Part shown: one piece after another, positions 1-6,949 of the stretch
Position numbering within the stretch: the first letter of the stretch is position 1
Layout of the letters: the number at the start of each line of letters is the position of its first letter
Source of the DNA: CAZTDU01 sp050248795
GTDB lineage: Bacteria > Pseudomonadota > Gammaproteobacteria > Burkholderiales > SG8-39
Length of the DNA: 10,615 bases
Reading direction: 5' to 3'
NCBI GenBank assembly: GCA_050248795.1
Contig: JBFWRS010000078.1
Coordinates: 1 to 10,615 of the forward strand
Program-made: the position numbers and the translations under genes
Notes under the pieces: model-generated
What the model was told of the DNA's origin: nothing
What the model saw: only the letters and a program-made list of their open reading frames with translations
Databases searched by the model: none

Positions 1-326
1 TCGCCGACGTAGCGCACCTTGCCCTGCGCCAGCATCGGATGCGCGGGCTTCGCCTGCTCGCTGCCGTTGCGGCCCTTCATCGGCGCCGCTGCGGGCAGCG
101 GCTGGCATCCGGCGGCGGCAACGTCATCGCCAGTCAGCACCGCGACCACGCCCGGCATCGCCAGCGCGGACGACGTATCGACCGAGGCGATCCTCGCGTG
201 CGGCCGATCTGCGCGCAGGAATACACCATGCGCCTGGCCGTCCAGATTCCAGTCGGAGACATAGCGCCCCCGCCCCTGCAACATGCGGCCGTCTTCGAGG
301 CGGCCTTTCTGTCCGAATGTGCTCAT
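1..326 (-). CDS. Xanthine dehydrogenase family molybdopterin-binding subunit, N-terminal part (cut by window edge)
   Basis: The gene reads leftward from an ATG at 326 and is still open at base 1, so only about 108 N-terminal residues are visible. Family members are usually 700-800 residues. The visible part matches the start of the aldehyde oxidase/xanthine dehydrogenase a/b hammerhead domain: LEDGRMLQGRGRYVSD (10-25), FLRADRPHARIASVDTS (36-52), MPGVVAVLTGDDV (57-69) and HPMLAQGKVRYVG (97-108). These large subunits bind the molybdenum cofactor and hydroxylate aldehydes, N-heterocycles or CO together with FAD and 2Fe-2S subunits. The substrate cannot be told here because the cofactor-binding and active-site regions lie outside the window. 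An in-frame TAG four codons upstream supports this start. No clear Shine-Dalgarno is present. A TATAGA hexamer (335-340, minus strand) just after the upstream terminator is a weak -10 candidate. Confidence 0.88.
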   Translation of the reverse strand, partial: MSTFGQKGRLEDGRMLQGRGRYVSDWNLDGQAHGVFLRADRPHARIASVDTSSALAMPGVVAVLTGDDVAAAGCQPLPAAAPMKGRNGSEQAKPAHPMLAQGKVRYVG

Positions 327-345
327 GCCCGGATTCTATAGAAAC

Positions 346-372
346 AAAAAAGCCCGCCGAGGCGGGCTTTTT
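346..372 (-). terminator. Intrinsic terminator closing the CHAT/CHASE2 operon
   Basis: A perfect inverted repeat, GCCCGCC (352-358) and GGCGGGC (361-367), is flanked by six A residues (346-351) and five T residues (368-372). Read on the minus strand it is a GC hairpin followed by a run of T, 20 bases after the stop codon of the last operon gene (392). The A and T tracts on both sides make it potentially bidirectional, although I see no plus-strand gene leading into it. It also insulates the molybdopterin-subunit gene, which starts 20 bases further on. Confidence 0.9.
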
Positions 373-391
373 CGGGCTGAGAGGCAAAACG

Positions 392-1048
392 CTACTGGCC
401 CTGCGTCTTCACCTTCACGTAGGCGACCAGTTCGGCAACGTCGGCATTGTTCGGCTGGCGGCGTGCCATTTCTTCCACCACCGGCTTCATGTCGTTGTAG
501 AGCAGGTGGTCCTGCAGCACCGAGTAGAGGTAGATCTCCGGCGTGATGTCGTCCTGCGCCGCGGTGCTGCGCATCTGCTCGTAGGTGCTGCGCGCCTGCC
601 GCACCTCGGCCTGCTGCTGCGGCGTCAGGCGCCGGTCGACGCTCGTGCCCCGCACCGCCACGCCCCCGGAACGCCCCAGCCGCGCGATCTGGATCAGTTC
701 GGGCGTCTGCGAGATTTTCTGCGGCACGCCGGCCGGCAGCGTCGTCACCTGCGGCTGCGCGCCGGCCTGCACGCTTCCCTGCTGCGCGCCGGCGGTGAAG
801 CTTGCCGGACCGCTGTAGGACTCCTGGCGTCCGCCCTGGAAGTAGACGATGCGCACCGATGCGCCGGCGGGGACGAAGAACCTGTCGCCGTCGCGCACCT
901 TCATGAACGCTTGCGCCTTGGCGTTGTTGCTGCCGCTCGTGTAGGTGACGTCGCCCGCGAGCTGGTTGACGAGGCCGACGTCGCTCTGCGCGAAGGCCTG
1001 CGCCGTGAACAGCAGCGTGGCGGCGATGAATGCTGTGATCCTGGTCAT
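392..1048 (-). CDS. Exported FecR-like protein, copy 2 (hypothetical)
   Basis: The protein has 218 residues. Residues 1-20 form a signal peptide with a hydrophobic core and a likely AFA|Q cleavage site. The segment at about 24-88 (VGLVNQLAGDV, then RDGDRFFVPAGASVRIVYFQGG and a GPASF motif) has the spacing of FecR-type beta domains: a G-D-V strand, then G-D plus a polar strand, then a conserved 'yf.gG' turn. A low-complexity Gln/Ala/Gly linker (86-102) leads to a helical C-terminus with DDITPEIYLYSVL (166-178) and a TPR-like final helix pair. No catalytic motif is visible and no lipobox cysteine is present, so it is probably soluble in the periplasm. It is the last gene of the operon and is clearly paralogous to the gene just upstream. 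The start is fixed by an AAGGAGGT Shine-Dalgarno 5 nt before the ATG. The FecR assignment is by pattern only. Confidence 0.8.
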   Translation of the reverse strand: MTRITAFIAATLLFTAQAFAQSDVGLVNQLAGDVTYTSGSNNAKAQAFMKVRDGDRFFVPAGASVRIVYFQGGRQESYSGPASFTAGAQQGSVQAGAQPQVTTLPAGVPQKISQTPELIQIARLGRSGGVAVRGTSVDRRLTPQQQAEVRQARSTYEQMRSTAAQDDITPEIYLYSVLQDHLLYNDMKPVVEEMARRQPNNADVAELVAYVKVKTQGQ

Positions 1049-1053
1049 GAAAG

Positions 1054-1061
1054 ACCTCCTT
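1054..1061 (-). promoter_or_regulatory. Consensus Shine-Dalgarno of the last operon gene
   Basis: The minus strand reads AAGGAGGT, full complementarity to the 16S anti-Shine-Dalgarno, with a 5-nt spacer to the ATG at 1048. It is the strongest ribosome-binding site in the window. The downstream copy of the paralogous pair may therefore be translated at a higher rate than the upstream one, or may be translated independently. Confidence 0.85.
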
Positions 1062-1102
1062 GAAACCCTTGTTCGTCCATTGACAGCTTACGTGCCAAGA
1101 CG

Positions 1103-1135
1103 CTGCGCCGCGAGGAACTATGTCACGCGGCGCAG
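1103..1135 (-). other. Perfect 10-bp inverted repeat in the spacer between the two paralogous genes
   Basis: CTGCGCCGCG (1103-1112) and its exact reverse complement CGCGGCGCAG (1126-1135) flank a 13-base AT-richer loop. The repeat sits in the middle of the 133-bp gap between the two FecR-like genes, the only sizeable gap in the operon. No T-run follows on either strand, so it is not a standard intrinsic terminator. It could be an mRNA stabilising or processing hairpin, a partial attenuator, or an operator for an internal promoter. The rest of the gap (1049-1181) shows no convincing promoter. Confidence 0.6.
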
Positions 1136-1181
1136 AGCCTAAGCTCCTGATCGAAATGCAAAAAATCGTCCATGCAGCGGC

Positions 1182-1832
1182 CTAGCGCTTGAGCCTGCTG
1201 TCCACCCACGCGGCGAGGCTGCGCACGTCTTCGTTGCCAGGCTGCTTGCGCACCATTTCGTCGACCACGACCTTCATCTCGTCGTACAAGAGGAAGTCGT
1301 ACAGCGCCGAGTAGTAATAGAGCTCGGGCGTGATGTCGTCCGCGGGCATCTCGGTGCGCATCGATTCGTAGATCGCCTTGGCCTCGCGCAGCGACGCCTG
1401 CTGCTCCAGGCTCGCCTCCTGCTGCCGAGTGAGCCCGCCGCGCACCTGTATGCCGCCGAGCTTGGCGTTCTGCATCAGTTCCGGAACCCGCGAGATGCGC
1501 ATCGGCACGCTGGCGGGCAGTTTCTGCACGTCGGTGGGCTGGCCGGTGATCGGCTCGCTTTGCGACTTGGCGGCGCGAAAGCTCGACGGGCCGGTCCAGC
1601 GCTCCTGGCGCGCGCCCTCGAAAAAGATCACGCGTATCTGGCCGCCGGCGGGCACCACCACGCGGTCGCCGTCGCGCAGCCGCATGAACGCCTGCACCTT
1701 GCCGGGCGAGCCGGACAGCGGCGAGAACATGACGTCCCCGGTGACGAGATTGACCAGGCCCACATCGGCGCCCTGGGCGTGCGCCCCGGCGCTGGAAGCG
1801 AACAGCAGGATTCCGATGATCAGTTTGCGCAT
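1182..1832 (-). CDS. Exported FecR-like protein, copy 1 (hypothetical)
   Basis: The protein has 216 residues. Residues 1-19 form a signal peptide (MRKLIIGILLFASSAGAHA) with likely cleavage AHA|Q. The mature part starts DVGLVNLVTGDV (23-34) and carries RDGDRVVVPAGGQIRVIFFEGARQE (53-77) and a GPSSF motif (81-85), the FecR-like beta pattern also present in the next gene. A linker follows, then a helical C-terminus with a Q/E-rich helix (137-150) and DDITPELYYYSALYDFLLYDEM (165-186). It aligns along its length with the next gene, about half identical by eye, so the pair is a tandem duplication. An earlier in-frame ATG at 1907 would add 25 residues with no signal character and would overlap the cyclase gene. 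The ATG at 1832 has a Shine-Dalgarno and directly begins the signal peptide. It lies 31 nt after the cyclase stop. Function is unknown; a periplasmic scaffold or ligand-binding role is a guess. Confidence 0.82.
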   Translation of the reverse strand: MRKLIIGILLFASSAGAHAQGADVGLVNLVTGDVMFSPLSGSPGKVQAFMRLRDGDRVVVPAGGQIRVIFFEGARQERWTGPSSFRAAKSQSEPITGQPTDVQKLPASVPMRISRVPELMQNAKLGGIQVRGGLTRQQEASLEQQASLREAKAIYESMRTEMPADDITPELYYYSALYDFLLYDEMKVVVDEMVRKQPGNEDVRSLAAWVDSRLKR

Positions 1833-1839
1833 GTCGTAT

Positions 1840-1847
1840 CTCCACCT
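1840..1847 (-). promoter_or_regulatory. Shine-Dalgarno that fixes the start of FecR-like copy 1
   Basis: The minus strand reads AGGTGGAG, with its GGAG core 7 nt from the ATG at 1832. The longer reading frame beginning at 1907 would place this site inside coding sequence. The site and the signal peptide that follows it both argue for the shorter protein. Confidence 0.7.
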
Positions 1848-1863
1848 GGCGGCGCAATGCATT

Positions 1864-3762
1864 TTAAGCCTCCTCGAGGCCGGTGACCTCGTAGACGCGT
1901 ATCGCACCCGCCCTGCCCTTTACCTTGATTTCCTCGAACTTGCCGGTCTTCACGCCTGCGCCGGCCGCCGTGACGGTGGCTTCGCTGGCCGCGATGACGC
2001 AACCCAGTTCCTTTGTAGCACCTTCCAGCCTGGATGCGGCGTTAACCGTGTCACCGATGGCGGTAAATTCCTTGCGTTTCGGCGTGCCGATGTCGCCGAT
2101 CACCGCCTCCCCGGTGTGCAGGCCCACGCCGATGCCGAATTCGGGCAGGCCCCTGTCGGGGAAACGCGACAGCATCCACTGCTTGAACTCGTGCGCCGCG
2201 GCAGACATGCCCACCGCCGCCTTTACCGCGCGCCGGGCATGGTCCGGATAGCGCACCGGCGAGCCGAACACCGCCATCACCGCGTCGCCGATGTACTTGT
2301 CCACGGTCCCCCCCTGCGCGAGGATGGGCTCGCAGGCGATGGTGAAGTAGGCGTTCAGCATCTCCACCACCTCGTGGGCGGTAAGTTTCTCCGAGATCGT
2401 GGTGAAGCCGCGGATGTCGGAAAACAGCACGGTGACGTTCAGCGCCTCGCCGCCCAGGTCGGGCCGGTGCCCCTCGGCGAGCAGCACGTTGACGACCTCG
2501 TCGGAAACGTAGCGGCCGAACACCTGGCGCATGCGCGAACGTTCGCGCTCCTCGCCGGTGAGTCGCAGCCCGAGCGTCATCAGGAATGCGCCCACGGTGC
2601 CGAACTGCAGCTCCGCGACCGGCAGCACCCAGTCGTGCTGGAAGGCGAAGTACGCCGGCACCGCTACCAGCACGCAGATCAGCACCACCAGCCCGCCGCT
2701 CCATGCCGGCGAGAACCTGAGGAAGAACCACGCCGCCAGCGCCAGCACCAGGCCGACGTAGCCGAGCTCCAGCGGCAGCGACAGGGCCTTCGGGAAGCGG
2801 CCGCTGAGGATGGTTTCGACGATGTTGCAATGGATCTCGCCGCCGGCCATCTGGTCGGCGTTCTTGCCGCGCGAATAGGGCGTGAAATGGCGGTCCGAGG
2901 TGCCGGCGTTGTTCGCCGCGATGATGGCGATCTTGCCCTTCGCCGCCTGCACCTTCGGGTTCGCGAGCGCATCCGGCTGCAGCAGGTCCTTCATCGACAG
3001 CGTCGGAATGGTGCCCGGGGGGCCTGCGTAGCCGATGGTCTCCAGCTTGCGCTCGCGCTTGAACTCCAGCCCGCCGATGCGCCACGCGGTGCCGCCGGGA
3101 TCCTGCCCGGCGCCGCGCAGCGCGAGCTGCATGCCGAAACCGATGCCGGGAAATCCCGGGTCGGGGATCAGCACCGGGTAGAAGTGCCGCACGTGCTTGT
3201 CGTCGTCCGGGTAGAGGTTGGCGATGCCGAGGTCGTGAAGCTGCCCCGGCAGCAGCAGCAACTGGTCCTGCGGCGGCGTCAGCAGCTCAAGCTCGCCGTC
3301 CGGCAGCGTGACCAGGTGCGTGATGAGGATCTTGTTGCCCGAGGCCAGCGCGGCGCGCAGCGGCGTATCGTAGTTGCGGCTGATCTCGCTGTCGGGCAGG
3401 TTGAGCTTGCGCAGCCAGCCCTCGGCGCTCACCTGGTAGATGAAATCCAGCCCCACCGCCTTGACGCCGGCCGCGGTGAGCGTGTCCATGGCCTTGCCGA
3501 AGTACGGCGCCCAGAACGCCAGCGGATCGTCCTTCAGCGCCACCAGCGTGGCGTCGTCCATCTCGACGAACACCGTGTGCTGCGGCTGGTAGCGCACGCC
3601 CTTGATGACGTGCCAGTAGTCGAAGTAGATGTTCTCGATCGAGCGGCCCCACTCGGTGCGCGCGAGCCCGGCGGCGAACGCGGTGGCGAGCGCGAGGATG
3701 CCGATCCAGCGCGCGATGAACCTGCGGCGGGCGATGCCTTCGCCCAGGGGCTTGGCTGCCAT
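1864..3762 (-). CDS. CHASE2-domain adenylate cyclase (class III, membrane)
   Basis: The protein has 632 residues, in the order usual for CHASE2 cyclases. TM1 (about 18-34) leads to a large extracytoplasmic CHASE2 sensor domain (about 38-320, with VGLDFIYQ at 103-110). Three TM helices follow (about 331-350, 354-373, 380-401), then a short linker and a class III cyclase domain (about 438-615). The active site looks complete: metal aspartates D449 (VLFSDIRGF) and D493 (KYIGDAVMAVFG), purine-specifying K489 and T567 (EFTAIGD), and transition-state N574 and R578 (DTVNAASRLE). The Lys/Thr pair fits class IIIb cyclases making cAMP from ATP. Catalysis would be cytoplasmic with sensing outside. The gene starts 10 nt after the CHAT gene stop, and its GAGG ribosome-binding site overlaps that TGA, so translation is probably coupled. 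The CHASE2 ligand is unknown for the family. Confidence 0.95.
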   Translation of the reverse strand: MAAKPLGEGIARRRFIARWIGILALATAFAAGLARTEWGRSIENIYFDYWHVIKGVRYQPQHTVFVEMDDATLVALKDDPLAFWAPYFGKAMDTLTAAGVKAVGLDFIYQVSAEGWLRKLNLPDSEISRNYDTPLRAALASGNKILITHLVTLPDGELELLTPPQDQLLLLPGQLHDLGIANLYPDDDKHVRHFYPVLIPDPGFPGIGFGMQLALRGAGQDPGGTAWRIGGLEFKRERKLETIGYAGPPGTIPTLSMKDLLQPDALANPKVQAAKGKIAIIAANNAGTSDRHFTPYSRGKNADQMAGGEIHCNIVETILSGRFPKALSLPLELGYVGLVLALAAWFFLRFSPAWSGGLVVLICVLVAVPAYFAFQHDWVLPVAELQFGTVGAFLMTLGLRLTGEERERSRMRQVFGRYVSDEVVNVLLAEGHRPDLGGEALNVTVLFSDIRGFTTISEKLTAHEVVEMLNAYFTIACEPILAQGGTVDKYIGDAVMAVFGSPVRYPDHARRAVKAAVGMSAAAHEFKQWMLSRFPDRGLPEFGIGVGLHTGEAVIGDIGTPKRKEFTAIGDTVNAASRLEGATKELGCVIAASEATVTAAGAGVKTGKFEEIKVKGRAGAIRVYEVTGLEEA

Positions 3763-3772
3763 GCCCGGAACC

Positions 3773-6700
3773 TCAGTCGCCGACGAACACGAACGGCGCC
3801 CAGAAGAACGGGTTCGAGCGCGAGAAGTGATACTGGCCGCTGCGGTAGCGGCCGGAGATCAGCTCGCGCTGCGCGTTGCTGACCGCGGTGAGCGTCGGCA
3901 TGCCCGACTTGATGTTGCGGAAGGTCGCGGTCATCAGCGCCTTGGTGGACTGGCTGTCCACGCTCCAGTGCGACACCAGCAGGCTGCGCGCCCCGGCGTA
4001 CATGAACGCCCGCGTCAGCCCGGCGAAACCCTCGCCGTTGTTCGCCTGCGCGGATTCCCCGGCGGTATTGCACGCCGACAGCGCGACCAGCTCCGCGTTC
4101 AGCTCCAGGTCCTCGATCACTTCCTTCATCGTCAGGAGCCCGTCCTCGCCCTTGAGGTCGCCGACCAGCGTAAGTGCCAGCGCCGGCTGCGCCAGCGTGC
4201 GCGCGGTCGGGCGCCGTTGCAGTTCGCCTTCGGCAGCGTCGGCAGGGAGGTCGCTGGCGATGAATTCGCCGCCGAGAAAGCCGTGCGTGGCAAAGAGCAC
4301 GAAGCGCGCCGAGCGCAGGTCGCCGGACTTCGCGGTGCGCTCCTGCGCATCCTCGCCGATATAGAGCCGGTTGGCGCCGCCAAGCAGCGTGGCGATCTCG
4401 CGCGCCTCGTCCGCGGTCTCGGCGAGCCGCGGAATCTGCGGCGTCTTGCCTGAGCCGCGCGAGAAGCCTACGTTCAGCAGTTCCAGCGCCTGCAGCGTCG
4501 GGCCCGGCATCGAGCGCCCGCCCGCGGCGGAGAACGCCGGGTCGGCGAAGGCGACGAGCTCGGTGTCGTTGCCCGCGGCGCCCTTCGGGTACAGCCGCTG
4601 CGAGGTAAGCGCCGACAGCGACGGCAGGTAGGCGAAGCGGTGGCGCTTGCCGAGGTAGGCGAGCGGCTGGTACTCGCCCAGGTAGGGATTCGCCTCGCTG
4701 CCGTCGCCGGCGCGGCGCGCGGCATCGAACGCGGCGCGCTCCTTCTGCGAAAACCCGGTCAGCATCATCTCGAACGGCAGCGTGAGCAGCGGCCCGTCGG
4801 CGACGACGAGGATCTTCTCGCGGCCCGAGAAGAACTCCGACACCGGCGAGAACACGTCGCGGTAGAGCGAATGCAGCGCATCGGGATCGATCTCGCGCAG
4901 GAACAGCACCGACTCGCCCAGCGCGACCTTCTCCACCGCGCGGCGTATCCGGTGCACGCGCTCGGCGATGCCGGCGCGCTTGGCCGGCGCGACGAACATG
5001 CGAAAGCGCTCCTTCGTCACCGCGAAAATGACCGTCTCCTGCGGCAGCAGCACGTACGACACCAGCCCCTCGTCGGGCTTCAGCAGCTTCTGCTGCAGGT
5101 CATCCACGGTGACCGGGCGCGGATTGGCAAGCTCCATGAAGCGCGGGTACTCGCGCCACAGGCTTTCTTCGACCGCGCCGAGCTCGCGCGTCGCCGCCGC
5201 GAGCTGGCCGTCGATCTCGGCGACGCGCTGCTGCGCATTGGCGAGCGTCACCGGCACCGTCGCGCGCGCCTGGCGCAGTTGCGCGACGCGCTCCTGCAGC
5301 GCCTCGCGCCGCTCGCGCACCTTGATGAACGCCGGATCGCCCGAGAACCTGGCGACGTCGGCCTGGCGCATCATCTCGGTGAACACGCGGCTCTGGTTGC
5401 GCGACGCGATCGCCAGCGCTTCGCGGTCGTGGCCGGCGCCGGTGTCCGCACGGTGCAGGAACAGCAGCACGCGGATCGTCTCGCGGTAGATCGCGGAGAA
5501 CTGCGACAGGAACGCGGCGCGCGTTTCTTCCGAGTAGCCGCGTGTCTGCGAATAGAGGAAGTCCAGCGTCTCCACCGCGTCCTTGTAGTAGGGCAGCGCG
5601 TCCGTGTACCGGCCGCGGCGGGCGAGCAGGTAGCCAAGGCGGCTCGCGTTCACCAGCCGGACGCGCGGGTTGCCGGTGCGCCTGGAGATCTCCACCGCGC
5701 GCAGGTACGCGGCCTCGGCCTCGACCGTCTTGCCCTGCCGATCCAGCGCCAGCGCCAGCGACGTCAGCACCGAGGCGGTGTCCGGATGCTGTTCGCCGAA
5801 CACCTTCTCCATGGTGCCGAGCGCGCCGCGGTGCATCTCCTCGGCCTGCGCGAAATCGCCGCGCAGCGAGAGCATCACGCCGATGTTGTTCAGCGTGTTC
5901 GCGGTGGCCGGGTTCTCGCGTCCGAGCGCGCGCTCCTGGATCGCCAGCGCGCGGCGGTACATCTGCTCGATCTCGGAAGTCGCGCCGAGCGCGGCGCCGG
6001 AGCGCTGGCGCGCGCGCAGCTCGGAGGCCGAGAGCTGCCGGTCGCGGCCGAGTTCCTGCATCGCATTGGCGAGGTTGTTGAGGCTGGTGGCCACGTCCGC
6101 GTGGTCCGCACCCAGCACCTTCTCGCGGATCTGCAGCGCGCGCTGGTACAGCTTCTCGGCCTCGGGAAAGCGTCCCTGCAGGTAGTACACGTTGCCCAGG
6201 TTCGACACGCTGGTCGCGGTGGTCGGATGCTCGGGGCCGAGCGACTTCTCATGGATCGCCAGCACCTGGTGGTGCAGCGTCTCGGCTTCCTGGTACTGCC
6301 CCTGGCGCAGCGCCGCCTCGGCGCGCGCGGCGAGCTGTGCCGCCTCGTCGCTGCCGCCGGTCGCCGGCGGCCTGGCGCCTGCACGCTGCGAGCCGGTATC
6401 GCCGAACTTGCCCTGGCTGTCGAGCACGCGCGACAGGTTCGACAGCGTGGTGGCGGTATCGGGATGCTGCTTGCCGAGCTTCGCCTCGACGATCGCCAGC
6501 GAGCGCCTGAGCAGCGTCTCCGCGCCGGCGTAGTCGCCCAGCTTCTCGAGCACCTGCGCAAGGTTATTGAGCGCGGCGGCGGTGTATTCGTGGCTGGGGC
6601 CGAGGTGCTTCTCGTACGCGGCCAGCATGCGGCGGAAGTTGGCCTCGGCTTCGCTGAACTTGCCCTGGCGCAGGTACGCGGCGGCCACCAGGTTGTACGC

Positions 6701-6949
6701 AGCGGCGGTGTTCGGGTGGTCGGCGCCGAAGAGCCGCGTGCCTTCGGCGACCGCGCGATTCGCCGCCGCGTGCGTCGCCTCGAAGTCGCCCTTCTGCAGC
6801 GCCTGCCCGGCCTCGTCGAGGTGCGCGCGGAACTGCCTGTCGTCCACCTGCTGCTGGCGCTGCGCGGGCGCCTTGCGCGGTTGCGCCTGCGCGTGCGCCT
6901 GCGCCGCGAGCAGCAGCGCCGCGCAGACCAGCAAACCGCGCAGGATCAC
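3773..6949 (-). CDS. Exported TPR-CHAT protein (caspase-like protease, clan CD)
   Basis: The protein has 1058 residues from a GTG start. Residues 1-20 form a signal peptide with likely cleavage AHA|Q. Residues 43-462 hold kinesin-light-chain-type TPRs (repeated 'lG..hp.tA..l.nLa' units) with two non-TPR breaks at about 182-203 and 302-323. A helical, partly coiled segment (about 472-607) follows, and a CHAT domain runs to the C-terminus, which ends with the typical NPFFWAPFVFVGD. The catalytic pair is present: H889 in FATHGF and C960 in LSACNTAG. CHAT proteases are separase/caspase relatives, and TPR-CHAT enzymes are activated through their TPRs. The GTG (6949-6947) overlaps the stress-protein TGA as GTGA and starts exactly at the signal peptide. 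The upstream ATG at 7018 would add 23 residues lying inside the stress-protein gene. No Shine-Dalgarno is visible, so coupling is expected. The substrate is unknown; the co-encoded exported proteins and the CHASE2 domain are candidates. Confidence 0.93.
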   Translation of the reverse strand: MILRGLLVCAALLLAAQAHAQAQPRKAPAQRQQQVDDRQFRAHLDEAGQALQKGDFEATHAAANRAVAEGTRLFGADHPNTAAAYNLVAAAYLRQGKFSEAEANFRRMLAAYEKHLGPSHEYTAAALNNLAQVLEKLGDYAGAETLLRRSLAIVEAKLGKQHPDTATTLSNLSRVLDSQGKFGDTGSQRAGARPPATGGSDEAAQLAARAEAALRQGQYQEAETLHHQVLAIHEKSLGPEHPTTATSVSNLGNVYYLQGRFPEAEKLYQRALQIREKVLGADHADVATSLNNLANAMQELGRDRQLSASELRARQRSGAALGATSEIEQMYRRALAIQERALGRENPATANTLNNIGVMLSLRGDFAQAEEMHRGALGTMEKVFGEQHPDTASVLTSLALALDRQGKTVEAEAAYLRAVEISRRTGNPRVRLVNASRLGYLLARRGRYTDALPYYKDAVETLDFLYSQTRGYSEETRAAFLSQFSAIYRETIRVLLFLHRADTGAGHDREALAIASRNQSRVFTEMMRQADVARFSGDPAFIKVRERREALQERVAQLRQARATVPVTLANAQQRVAEIDGQLAAATRELGAVEESLWREYPRFMELANPRPVTVDDLQQKLLKPDEGLVSYVLLPQETVIFAVTKERFRMFVAPAKRAGIAERVHRIRRAVEKVALGESVLFLREIDPDALHSLYRDVFSPVSEFFSGREKILVVADGPLLTLPFEMMLTGFSQKERAAFDAARRAGDGSEANPYLGEYQPLAYLGKRHRFAYLPSLSALTSQRLYPKGAAGNDTELVAFADPAFSAAGGRSMPGPTLQALELLNVGFSRGSGKTPQIPRLAETADEAREIATLLGGANRLYIGEDAQERTAKSGDLRSARFVLFATHGFLGGEFIASDLPADAAEGELQRRPTARTLAQPALALTLVGDLKGEDGLLTMKEVIEDLELNAELVALSACNTAGESAQANNGEGFAGLTRAFMYAGARSLLVSHWSVDSQSTKALMTATFRNIKSGMPTLTAVSNAQRELISGRYRSGQYHFSRSNPFFWAPFVFVGD

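Noticed and set aside
317..1063. 248-codon plus-strand frame over FecR-like copy 2 and the terminator
   Set aside because: The antisense protein has clear signal peptide, paralog and Shine-Dalgarno support. This frame runs through the terminator hairpin and shows no motif.
1080..1085. TTGACA hexamer on the plus strand, considered as a -35 box
   Set aside because: There is no -10 element at proper spacing and no plus-strand gene downstream; it is probably a chance match.
1160..1165. Run of six A (T on the minus strand) just after the stop of FecR-like copy 1, considered as a terminator tail
   Set aside because: No stable GC stem directly precedes it in the direction of transcription. The strong inverted repeat lies 25-57 bases further downstream and has no T-run.
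1378..3882. 834-codon plus-strand open frame antisense to the CHASE2 cyclase and its neighbours
   Set aside because: It is the mirror of real coding sequence in GC-rich DNA, where stops are rare in shadow frames. Its protein is His/Arg/Gln-rich with no domain, while the opposite strand encodes a complete cyclase with catalytic residues.
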